Assembly: GCA_024695315.1 (NCBI GenBank)
Contig: JAILIJ010000127.1
Span: 1-10,312 of the forward strand
Length of the DNA: 10,312 nucleotides
Origin: Bacteroidaceae bacterium
GTDB taxonomy: Bacteria; Bacteroidota; Bacteroidia; Bacteroidales; Bacteroidaceae
Reading direction: 5' to 3'
The notes under the pieces are model-generated. The model did not search any database. It worked only from the letters and a program-made list of their open reading frames with translations, and was not told where the DNA came from. A program made the position numbers and the translations under genes. Shown here piece by piece: positions 1 to 7,001 of this stretch; the first letter of the stretch is position 1, and each line of letters begins with the position of its first letter.

Positions 1-1074
1 AGAGTAACTTTTAGTCCCATCTGCCACATTATTGGAACGGAGATAAAGATTGAATACCGCATTTTGAATGTCATTAAGCGTTGGACTATATTTGTTTTCC
101 CAATAGTTTGAGGTTGAGAGAGCAAGACGATGCACTTCTGGTCTTATTTTATTGTAGTATTCGAGATAGAGAGACGGATCTACGGTATAGAGTGCGCTGA
201 GAATATATCCATATATTCCCATATATCCACTCATACGTATGGATGGCTCTGAACTGCGGATACATGCCATATAGGCATAAAAGTTGGCCTCTCCTTCGTT
301 GGTGATTCCTAAATGGTGCGAATATTCATGAGCATAAACAAATGGGTATTCATGAGGAAGTAAATCTCCATTTATTATATATTCTCCGAAATAAGGACCT
401 GCTGTTCCACGTATGCCTGCCTTGGAAAATAGGAAAGTGTAAAGCATTGTCTTTACACGAGGGCGCTGGGTGAATGGACTGTGTATTCCCATGTTGTGTT
501 CGCTTAGGTATATGTAAGAATTTAGAATTTCTTTACGTACCAATTCCTCGTCCTTCATACGTATAGTGGTGTATGATGTGTTGAGTTTTATAACGTAGGA
601 ATCGGCGAATTTTCGAAGTCGTTCTATACTATATGGGGCTGGGGGAGTACCTGTTCTTACATAAAATGAGGATTGGTTATAGTTTAGTCCCCATGCTGCA
701 TAGAACCATACGTAGAGCCATACTATTATTTCTGTTTCTTTTATTAAAGTGCTTATACGGCTTTTCTTTTGTATAAGAATGTTCTTGATGGGATTGATGA
801 TGAGCCAAGAGATGCCGATGGTATAGAATACTTCGCTAATGCTGAAGGGGAGCAGCGAAGATAATAAAGATAATGGCGTTATGATTAGAGGATAGATATG
901 ACGGCAATATAAGTCACCTCCACCTGGGATGGTCCTAATGACGATAATTATTGTCAACATAAGGAAAAGGATAGCTAATCTCCATTTCTCCGCTTTTGAT
1001 ATGTATGATAGGCTAAGTTTATTTAATATGTTGTAAATTAGGGAATAATTTGTCCCCGAACTTTCTTTCTCCAT
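1..1074 (-). CDS. DUF3810 family membrane protein with HExxH motif (3' end missing)
   Basis: An open frame of 358 codons reads from ATG at 1074 to the window edge without a stop. An in-frame TAA at 1083-1081 lies just upstream of this ATG, which supports the start. The protein has three hydrophobic stretches near residues 33-47, 62-93 and 114-130, including WGLNY at 128-132, a hallmark I associate with DUF3810. The C-terminal half is soluble-like and carries AHEYSHHLG (248-256), an HExxH zinc-metallopeptidase signature with H249, E250 and H253. EGEANF follows at 260-265, where E260 or E262 could be a third ligand. Family members are about 350-370 residues, so probably only a short tail is missing. 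Peptidase activity is inferred from the motif; the substrate is unknown. It is separated from the upstream rluA-type gene by a strong terminator, so it is probably transcribed alone. Confidence 0.85.
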   Translation of the reverse strand, partial: MEKESSGTNYSLIYNILNKLSLSYISKAEKWRLAILFLMLTIIIVIRTIPGGGDLYCRHIYPLIITPLSLLSSLLPFSISEVFYTIGISWLIINPIKNILIQKKSRISTLIKETEIIVWLYVWFYAAWGLNYNQSSFYVRTGTPPAPYSIERLRKFADSYVIKLNTSYTTIRMKDEELVRKEILNSYIYLSEHNMGIHSPFTQRPRVKTMLYTFLFSKAGIRGTAGPYFGEYIINGDLLPHEYPFVYAHEYSHHLGITNEGEANFYAYMACIRSSEPSIRMSGYMGIYGYILSALYTVDPSLYLEYYNKIRPEVHRLALSTSNYWENKYSPTLNDIQNAVFNLYLRSNNVADGTKSYS

Positions 1075-1195
1075 CTTGTTTTATGAATTATTATAATTGA
1101 TTTAAATTGCGTAATTTAAGTTTCGAAAGTAGTTAGAAAGTAGTAAAAATGTGGTTAAAAAGACGATGGGTGATGTGGAAAGCATACCGCGAATT

Positions 1196-1351
1196 CTTTA
1201 ACTTCTATATTACTCTAATATAACTCTCTTTTTACTTCCAACAAGTGAGGAATTAGTAACTTATGCAAAGGTATAAAAAAAGTATCAAATTCTTTCGTCT
1301 CTTTAACTACTTTGGTTACTCCATTACTCCTTTTTTACTTCTAGCAAATGA
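1196..1351. repeat. Imperfect direct repeat (about 50 bp, two copies)
   Basis: The segment at 1196-1248 resembles that at 1301-1351. Both begin CTTTAACT and both end in a conserved 26-bp block (1223-1248 and 1326-1351, 21 of 26 identical) with the core TTTTTACTTC. The copies are about 103 bp apart in AT-rich DNA, with the candidate minus-strand -7 element between them. Function is unknown; it could be an old local duplication. Confidence 0.5.
1266..1273 (-). promoter_or_regulatory. Candidate -7 element for the DUF3810 gene
   Basis: On the minus strand this reads TACCTTTG, a perfect match to the Bacteroidetes TAnnTTTG element. Transcription would start near 1260 and give a leader of about 185 nt. 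No convincing TTG -33 element lies 19-21 bp upstream, so the call is weak. A one-mismatch alternative, TACTTTCG at 1131-1124, lies closer to the gene. Confidence 0.35.
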
Positions 1352-1409
1352 TGTTTTTTGCCGAATTTGCGAAATTTAAGTATGTTGATAAAATAATATC
1401 ATGTGACTT

Positions 1410-1452
1410 ACACTTTAAGAGTTAAACTTTATTAAAAGTTTGACTCAAGTGT
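1410..1452. repeat. Long inverted repeat upstream of the 1485 promoter
   Basis: Two nested complementary segments form one stem. ACACTT (1410-1415) pairs with AAGTGT (1447-1452). GAGTTAAACTTT (1419-1430) pairs with AAAGTTTGACTC (1435-1446) with a single T/G pair. The loop is ATTA and there is a three-base bulge at 1416-1418. It ends 9 bp before the -33 element of the plus-strand promoter, a position suited to an operator. No regulator can be named. Confidence 0.55.
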
Positions 1453-1461
1453 TGTGAGGTA

Positions 1462-1492
1462 TTGCAAAATAAAGAGAAAATAATTATATTTG
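1462..1492 (+). promoter_or_regulatory. Bacteroidetes-type promoter facing an apparently gene-free stretch
   Basis: TTG (1462-1464), 20 bp, then TATATTTG (1485-1492), a perfect TAnnTTTG element. A transcript would start near 1498 and run into the terminator at 1697-1740, about 245 nt. The only ORF of note on it is a 37-codon frame at 1537-1650 (begins MNKDFYSKEIDVY), whose end is made of the 11-bp repeat. Either a small RNA or a small peptide is possible. Confidence 0.5.
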
Positions 1493-1599
1493 TATATTCA
1501 TCTGACGATGCCCCGTAACGCTTATTTGTAGATGGAATGAACAAAGATTTCTATAGTAAAGAAATTGATGTTTATCATGCTTACAAATTTATAGTTTTT

Positions 1600-1643
1600 A
1601 CGAAGGTGATACGAAGGTATTACGAAGGGTTGTCGAAGGAGGT
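1600..1643 (+). repeat. Four-unit 11-bp tandem repeat, copy 1
   Basis: ACGAAGG starts at 1600, 1611 and 1622, and TCGAAGG at 1633, an exact 11-bp period. The last unit ends CGAAGGAGGTG. A second array with the same unit number, period and terminal unit lies at 9668-9711. An 11-bp period puts every CGAA core on about the same face of the helix; read as protein, three units encode an 11-residue repeat (like VIRRYYEGLSK). Right after it, GGG-GTAG and CTAC-G-CCC (1644-1662) can form a hairpin. Confidence 0.65.
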
Positions 1644-1696
1644 GGGGTAGAAAACTACGCCCAGACGAAAAGTGATTTTTTTAGCATATAGTTTTA

Positions 1697-1740
1697 TAAA
1701 AATACAGGAACAGTTTTACGAAACTATTCCTGTATTTTTA
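1697..1740. terminator. Bidirectional intrinsic terminator downstream of the malQ operon
   Basis: A 20-nt arm (1697-1716) pairs with 1721-1740 with one mismatch around a TACG tetraloop. The core is ATACAGGAA/TTCCTGTAT and the outer arms are A-rich on the left and T-rich on the right, giving U-tracts in both directions. It lies 34 bp beyond the stop codon of the pseudouridine synthase gene. It probably ends the minus-strand operon and any plus-strand transcript from 1492. Confidence 0.85.
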
Positions 1741-1774
1741 TATTTTAGAAGATCACGGATTTTCATAGTGAGAC

Positions 1775-3211
1775 TTATATTGAAGGGTAGCTGAAATGCA
1801 ACATTTCGTTTGTTGACGGATGGCTGAAATGTAATTCTTCTGCATGTAGGTAGAGCCTGTCTGATGGGTGCCCATATAGGTTGTCACCCAATATAGGACT
1901 TCCTAAACCGTCAGGATGAACTGAGTGTACGCGTAACTGGTGCGTACGGCCTGTTTCTGGCCAAAAGGCAACCTTTACCCCCTTATCACATTTCCCTAAT
2001 ATTTTATATCTGGTAATTGAACGTTTGCCATGCTCATGACTTACCATCTGACGCGGACGGTCAAAGGCATTGGGACAGAGTGGAAGGTCTATAGTCCCTT
2101 CTTGCGGAATACGAAGTAAATGTTCTTTATATTCAAGAATGGCTATGTATTTTTTTTGAGTATCGTGGCGTATGAACTGTTGCTGAAGATTTTTATATGA
2201 TGACTCTTTAAGCGCAAGTACCATGAGCCCAGAAGTGTCCATGTCCAACCTATGAACGATAATTGGACCTTCGGCATGGGGAAAGAGTTCTTGAGCAGTA
2301 AGGAGAACAGACGGAACATCGTCATCTTTACCTGGGACGCTGAGCATACCTGATGGTTTGTAAATGACGGCAAGATCCGAATCTTCGTATATTACTTTTA
2401 ATTGGGAAGCAACAGATTTGTTGCGTGCTATCATAGGATTTTCTTCAACATCAAGCCCTTGAAGCATGTGACTTAAAATAGGCTTACATTTACTGTTGCA
2501 GGCGGGATAGTAATTGCCTTCTTCGCGTATCTCGTCTTTGGGAGAAGGACCCATCCAAAATTCAGCCATGCAAAGTGGTTTCATGCCTTCTTTGTATGCA
2601 AATTGAAGAAGCTTAGGAGCACAGCATTCACCTGCTCCACCTGGAGGAACTCCTATGGTTGGTTTAAGTCTTAATTTATATTGCTCTACAGTTAGGGGAG
2701 ACTTGTAATCTCTAAAGATTTCAAGAAGATCTTTTTGCTCTTTCTTGGCATTTAGCATGAGAAAATGTTCGAATGTCCAGTGTTGAAGGGCAATTGACCG
2801 TTTTCTGCGCTCATATTTCAACGCAGTAATCTCTTCTGCATCTCTTTCTGAATCAAGAGTCTTTATCTTTTGGTTGATTTCGCTAATTTCAGTTTCTTCT
2901 TTGAAAAAATGACCGTTTTTATCCTGTAAATCAAGAATCGGAGGCACAAAACCTGGATGGTGGTAACAGCCTTCAAGGATGCCGGAGAAGGCGGCTAAAT
3001 ATGCTCGTCCCTCGGGAATTTCTACAACAAGCACCCCAAACATTTTGCCTGATGTTTCGAGTGAAGGAAAAGTCTGTTTTAGACTTGATTTGAAATCGTT
3101 AACTGCTGCTACACATAATGGATGAGGAGTGTAGCAGAATGGATATGTGAATTTATCGGGAGATTCAATACTTGAAGTCTCCTCGGGTAGTGGATGGAGG
3201 TATCTTCTCAT
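1775..3211 (-). CDS. RluA family pseudouridine synthase with N-terminal extension
   Basis: Converts uridine to pseudouridine in rRNA and/or tRNA. The catalytic domain occupies about residues 270-478 (478-aa form). It contains YKPSGMLSVPG (284-294), HRLDMDTSGL (320-329) with catalytic D323, LPLCPNAFDRPRQ (376-388) and GRTHQLRVH (421-429). The block around DRPRQ and the LSVPG motif resemble E. coli RluA (23S U746 / tRNA U32) more than RluC or RluD, but the target here is unproven. The first ~265 residues are an extension I know from Bacteroidetes homologues, with a charged, probably coiled stretch (about 100-165) and the cysteine-containing motifs GECCAPK (194-200) and PACNSKCKPI (236-245). I chose ATG at 3211 because it overlaps the upstream stop as ATGA. 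An earlier in-frame ATG at 3232 would add seven residues (MLSPYRK). Last gene of the malQ operon. Confidence 0.92.
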   Translation of the reverse strand: MRRYLHPLPEETSSIESPDKFTYPFCYTPHPLCVAAVNDFKSSLKQTFPSLETSGKMFGVLVVEIPEGRAYLAAFSGILEGCYHHPGFVPPILDLQDKNGHFFKEETEISEINQKIKTLDSERDAEEITALKYERRKRSIALQHWTFEHFLMLNAKKEQKDLLEIFRDYKSPLTVEQYKLRLKPTIGVPPGGAGECCAPKLLQFAYKEGMKPLCMAEFWMGPSPKDEIREEGNYYPACNSKCKPILSHMLQGLDVEENPMIARNKSVASQLKVIYEDSDLAVIYKPSGMLSVPGKDDDVPSVLLTAQELFPHAEGPIIVHRLDMDTSGLMVLALKESSYKNLQQQFIRHDTQKKYIAILEYKEHLLRIPQEGTIDLPLCPNAFDRPRQMVSHEHGKRSITRYKILGKCDKGVKVAFWPETGRTHQLRVHSVHPDGLGSPILGDNLYGHPSDRLYLHAEELHFSHPSTNEMLHFSYPSI

Positions 3212-4041
3212 CTTACGGTAAGGTGATAGCAACCTTGTTTTACTTCATATTTAACGTAACACTTGTCTTGTTTTCTGAGGTCATTAAGAACTTCACTCAA
3301 TACTTGTTTCAGCCTTTCGTCCCACTTTGTATGTGGTATAGAAAGACTGTAAGTTCCTTTTATTGGCACGAATCGATTATATGAAATGTCAACGGTCGTA
3401 CCATAGCAATGGCATGAGTTGGTGGTGGCATTACCATTTCCTTTCTGAAGCTTTTTCACGTCGTCAACTGTCCTTAGTACAGAAGTGACCATAGGAAGGT
3501 GGGGCTCTATACCTTTCATTTGCAAAGAGTCTATGAAATTGAGACAGATGGTATTCAAAAGATGCTGTGCCTTAGGAACAAGGTAAGGCATGGAGTGGGA
3601 AAGGTTGTCTACTATGTAAAATGGAGAATTGTTTATATCTACTAATTTATGCTCCTTTACAAGCTTTAGGACTGCTTCACGGTTTGCTGGCGGTTGTATC
3701 CCATTTTGCTTTGCAGCAACAATTTGGACTGAGTTGATATCTGGAAAGCATTTGTCGTAACTCCATACGCCATAAATGGCATGAGGACGACCGTAAGGGT
3801 CGTCTGACGCAAAGGATAAGAGGTCTGCATTGGCTGTCTTGGAAATACTGACACTATCCTCTATTTCGGCATATTCTTCTTCTGAAGGATCATATATTTC
3901 TTCATCGTTTATGGACGATAAATTGTTGCTAACTTCAATTGAAAATAAATGACGAATAGCTGAAAACATTATGGTTACAGCAAGAAAGACAATAATGAAT
4001 TTCTTCTTACTATGCTTTGACTTTTTCTGTATTTCTGACAT
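3208..4041 (-). CDS. DUF5715 family protein, membrane-anchored, M15 peptidase-like
   Basis: A 277-residue protein with a basic N-terminus followed by one hydrophobic segment (about 15-29), giving an inner-membrane anchor with the rest in the periplasm. An acidic low-complexity linker (about 45-65) precedes the domain. The C-terminal domain contains TSVLRT (186-191), NSCHCYGTTVDISYN (208-222) and CYVKYE...GCYHLTV (261-276). This pattern resembles the SxHxxGxAxD plus late-His zinc site of the VanY/VanX (M15) D-Ala-D-Ala peptidases; H211, D218 and H273 would be the ligands. I recognise the family as DUF5715; a peptidoglycan-peptidase role is inferred from the motif only. The ATG follows the malQ stop directly (TAA-ATG, no gap), and its stop overlaps the next gene by ATGA, so translation of all three is probably coupled. 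Confidence 0.85.
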   Translation of the reverse strand: MSEIQKKSKHSKKKFIIVFLAVTIMFSAIRHLFSIEVSNNLSSINDEEIYDPSEEEYAEIEDSVSISKTANADLLSFASDDPYGRPHAIYGVWSYDKCFPDINSVQIVAAKQNGIQPPANREAVLKLVKEHKLVDINNSPFYIVDNLSHSMPYLVPKAQHLLNTICLNFIDSLQMKGIEPHLPMVTSVLRTVDDVKKLQKGNGNATTNSCHCYGTTVDISYNRFVPIKGTYSLSIPHTKWDERLKQVLSEVLNDLRKQDKCYVKYEVKQGCYHLTVR

Positions 4042-6723
4042 TTAGGCTCTTCCTGAATTTTCTATTAATGATGTAATTTTCTTGTTGAATTCGGATGATT
4101 TCATCAGTTGCTCAATACTTGTGTGCATCCTATATCTCCAGTAATGACGAGGATTGGCTGGGATATTTATTCTTTCATCTTCAGGGTTGTCAAGACGAAG
4201 TGTCTCGTCTATTGACAGCCAGTCTTGATAGGATAGAATACAGAGTGCTGAAGGACTGAATAAGTGTCTGCTGACAATCTCTTCGCATAGCCAACCTGGA
4301 ACTTTCTTTGGAGCAGGGCCATCTTTCTGAAGTGCGGTGTTGTAAAACCTTTGCGCACGTTCTTTATCCTCTTCCCACCATTGGCGTAGAGGAGCCATGT
4401 CGTGAGTGGAGATTGTGGCTACAGATAGGTATGGATTGTCTTGGAGATTTCCAAATTCTTGGCCTTCAGCTTTTGGCATGGTCTGAATCTCAAGACTGAG
4501 AATCCTGAGGTTATTCATTACCCATGGTACACATTTTGGTACCATTCCAAGGTCTTCGGCACATACCAGCATCCTTGTAGATTGGCTGAGTACGGGAAGC
4601 TTTTTCATAGCCTCTTTGTACCAGAAATCGTTGTGGCGATGATAGTAGTAGTCGTTATAAAGCCTGTTGAAAGCGTCTTGTTCGTGAAGGGATAACGACT
4701 GATATGTGTAGTCGTTCTGGGCTGAGATACGAGGATGATACAACTCCGGAAATTGACGATCTGAGACGAACAGTACGCTGCTCAGTAGTTTATATAGACC
4801 GTCCCTAACGAGAATATTTTCTTCGTCATTTTTGTCCTTAAATGCGGCTTCTATCTTACGCTGAGTATTAAAAGGCTCCTTGAATTCGTACCTGCCGTCT
4901 GTTCTTTGGTATAAATAGATGGTTTTTATAATGTCCTTACGGTAACCAAAAACAGACTCAAGACATTCTTCGGTAATGTATGGCTTGGTCATCTGCTCTT
5001 TTCGGAATTTTAATCCGTAATTCTCTATCTCATTTACACTTAGTGGAAGGGATGGGGAAAATTGACCGAGTAGTCCATGAACGCTATGCATCGGTATTTC
5101 CCATATTCGGAAGAAGCCGAGAATATGGTCAATGCGGTAGGCATCAAAATATTCTGACATCTTTTTGAAACGTCTAAGCCACCAACTATAGCCGTCTTTC
5201 TTCATCTCATCCCAATTATATGTAGGAAAACCCCAGTTTTGACCGTTTACCGAGAAATCATCGGGCGGAGCGCCGGCTTGACTATTTAAGTTGAAGAGGC
5301 GAGGGTTGGTCCACGCTTCTACACTATTACGGCTTATACCAATCGGTATGTCTCCTTTTATTATGATTCCTTTTTCTCTGGCTTCTTCTCTTACTGCTGA
5401 GAGTTGAAGGTGAAGTTTATACTGTATGTACAGATATAAGGCGCAAGAAGAGTAGGCGTGGCTCGAAGGAGAACATAAATGTTCTATTTCTTCATCATTA
5501 TAAATATTATATTCAGGCCATGTGCTGAAATCGGCTGTTCCGTATGTGTCACGTAAATGACAGAAGGCTGAATATGGTATGAGCCAATCTTTGTTGGACT
5601 CATAATAAAGTTTGAAATCGTCTGAACATAACACGTATTTACCTTCCTGGGCATAGGCGAGCCTTAGATATTCCATCTTTAGAGAAAAGACTTTTTCGTA
5701 GTCCACATGCTGTAGCGAATTTAATTTCTGCTGCTTCATCTGGAACTTCTCCATTTTTATATGGTCGGCTATCTTTGGCAAGGCGCTAAGATCGCAGTAT
5801 ATAGGATGAAAAGCATAGATGCTGATGGAATTATATGGGTAGGAATCGGTCCATGTACCTGTCATCGTAGTGTCGTTGATAGGCAATATCTGGATTACAT
5901 GCATCTTTACTTGGGAAGCCCAACTGATAAGTGTTCTTAAATCTCCAAAGTCTCCGATGCCGTAACTCTTGTTTGTTCTTAAAGAAAATACGGGAAGCAC
6001 TATGCCGGCTGACTTCCATTTTGGAATGTCAAAACTGGCACGTACATCGGTTTTTATCCACATTTGATGCTTGGAAAGGCGAGAACATCGTATCTTCCTA
6101 TTTGGACCTTCTTCCCAATGGATGATATGGTTGTCTTTGTCTATTATGACGTATTTGTATTCTATTGTTGTATAGAGTAATTCTGCATCTAAATTGATAG
6201 CCCATTCTTGAAGACCTATCTTTTGCATTCGTATCGGTCTTTCCCAATAGCCAAGTTGAGGAACGCAACCACATATTCCGAGATATTGATCTTTGCGTAA
6301 TCTTGGCTCTGATATTCTTAATTGTAAGGTTTCTGCAAAGATTTTTTCATCGATACTTTCTGAATGTTTGCCTATACTTTCGGTAAAGGCGGAAGAGTAG
6401 AGTGGTAGGTCGTCTGGAATTGGACGCCAATAGTCGTTTATTATATAGTGATCTATATCGGAGGAAAAATTTATATGATGTGGGGCTACTTCCCATTCTG
6501 TCCATACTAAGACGTTGTCACGGTATAGAGCATATTTATAACTTATGCCTAAAATTTCGTCTGCTGAAAATGTGATTTCTACATCCCAGGTCTTACCGTC
6601 AAACGTCTCCATCTGACACTCTTTCATTTGTGTCTTTTGGCCGTTTGCTACTATCTGTGACAACTGTATGCGGAGTTCCTCTCCCCAGTTCGTTATGTAT
6701 TCTATGGTGAAGTGTATTTTCAT
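4042..6723 (-). CDS. malQ: 4-alpha-glucanotransferase (amylomaltase, GH77) with two N-terminal CBM20 domains
   Basis: Transfers alpha-1,4-glucan segments between maltodextrins and releases glucose, a cytoplasmic step in starch/maltodextrin use or glycogen turnover. The 893-residue form has two starch-binding CBM20-like domains (about 1-105 and 130-225), then GH77 (about 235-872). Signatures are SYGIGDFGDL (253-262), YPYNSISIYAFHP (295-307), YRIDHILGFF (529-538) with nucleophile D532, VCAEDLG (720-726) with acid/base E723, and STHDM with D775. This two-CBM20 layout matches the plant DPE2-like type common in Bacteroidetes. The frame is open to an ATG at 6852 that adds 43 hydrophobic and basic residues. 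I prefer ATG 6723 (MKIHFTIEY) because CBM20 begins there and family members start alike; a GAGGAG motif lies 14-19 nt upstream. First gene of the operon. Confidence 0.95.
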   Translation of the reverse strand: MKIHFTIEYITNWGEELRIQLSQIVANGQKTQMKECQMETFDGKTWDVEITFSADEILGISYKYALYRDNVLVWTEWEVAPHHINFSSDIDHYIINDYWRPIPDDLPLYSSAFTESIGKHSESIDEKIFAETLQLRISEPRLRKDQYLGICGCVPQLGYWERPIRMQKIGLQEWAINLDAELLYTTIEYKYVIIDKDNHIIHWEEGPNRKIRCSRLSKHQMWIKTDVRASFDIPKWKSAGIVLPVFSLRTNKSYGIGDFGDLRTLISWASQVKMHVIQILPINDTTMTGTWTDSYPYNSISIYAFHPIYCDLSALPKIADHIKMEKFQMKQQKLNSLQHVDYEKVFSLKMEYLRLAYAQEGKYVLCSDDFKLYYESNKDWLIPYSAFCHLRDTYGTADFSTWPEYNIYNDEEIEHLCSPSSHAYSSCALYLYIQYKLHLQLSAVREEAREKGIIIKGDIPIGISRNSVEAWTNPRLFNLNSQAGAPPDDFSVNGQNWGFPTYNWDEMKKDGYSWWLRRFKKMSEYFDAYRIDHILGFFRIWEIPMHSVHGLLGQFSPSLPLSVNEIENYGLKFRKEQMTKPYITEECLESVFGYRKDIIKTIYLYQRTDGRYEFKEPFNTQRKIEAAFKDKNDEENILVRDGLYKLLSSVLFVSDRQFPELYHPRISAQNDYTYQSLSLHEQDAFNRLYNDYYYHRHNDFWYKEAMKKLPVLSQSTRMLVCAEDLGMVPKCVPWVMNNLRILSLEIQTMPKAEGQEFGNLQDNPYLSVATISTHDMAPLRQWWEEDKERAQRFYNTALQKDGPAPKKVPGWLCEEIVSRHLFSPSALCILSYQDWLSIDETLRLDNPEDERINIPANPRHYWRYRMHTSIEQLMKSSEFNKKITSLIENSGRA

Positions 6724-6848
6724 AATCGTTATTTTGTCTCCTCGATGTTGTTTATTCGTCGTACGATTAAATTGTCTGTACTCTGTGCCAATCAGCCACA
6801 AAAACATGAAAAGGCAAGCGGGAAAATATAAATGAACAATTGACATGC

Positions 6849-6885
6849 TCATGTTCCAGATGGCATTCCCTCCTTTTTGGGAGGG
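6849..6885 (-). promoter_or_regulatory. Hairpin and upstream mini-ORF in the malQ leader
   Basis: On the minus strand CCCTCC (6885-6880) and GGAGGG (6873-6868) form a 6-bp GC stem around CAAAAA, about 20 nt from the predicted transcript start. GGAGGG, a purine-rich ribosome-binding-like motif, is inside the stem. One base later an ATG (6866) opens a five-codon frame (MPSGT), whose TGA overlaps the ATG at 6852 as ATGA. That ATG is in frame with malQ. The layout suggests translational control, but Bacteroidetes rely little on Shine-Dalgarno pairing, so this is inference. Confidence 0.4.
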
Positions 6886-6909
6886 TTATGGTGGGGCCTC
6901 TTGCCGATG

Positions 6910-6917
6910 CAAAGATA
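6910..6917 (-). promoter_or_regulatory. Promoter (-7 element) of the malQ operon
   Basis: On the minus strand this reads TATCTTTG, a perfect TAnnTTTG element. Transcription would start near 6904 and give a leader of about 180 nt before the malQ ATG at 6723. The expected -33 TTG is not clear. The promoter is divergent from the plus-strand promoter at 6968-6998, with about 50 bp between the two -7-proximal regions. Confidence 0.55.
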
Positions 6918-6967
6918 TAACTTTTTATGGTAATGTGTTTGTTTTTTGCGGATTTTTCCTAATACTT

Positions 6968-6998
6968 TTTGCTCACTCAAAAATCTTTGTTACTTTTG
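6968..6998 (+). promoter_or_regulatory. Strong Bacteroidetes promoter upstream of the structured RNA
   Basis: TTTG (6968-6971, within a TTTTTG run), exactly 19 bp, then TACTTTTG (6991-6998). Both elements and the spacing match the consensus. The predicted start at about 7002-7005 coincides with the first base of the 5' helix of the downstream RNA, as expected for a structured transcript that starts with its own stem. Confidence 0.8.
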
Positions 6999-7001
6999 CA
7001 A

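Noticed and set aside
1537..1650. 37-codon ORF on the plus strand
   Set aside because: Not listed as a gene: its C-terminal third is generated by the 11-bp repeat and the second array lies in a different frame of its local ORF. Kept as a finding instead.
3212..3232. Earlier ATG for the pseudouridine synthase (adds MLSPYRK)
   Set aside because: It lies inside the upstream gene, whereas ATG 3211 forms the ATGA overlap typical of coupled genes.
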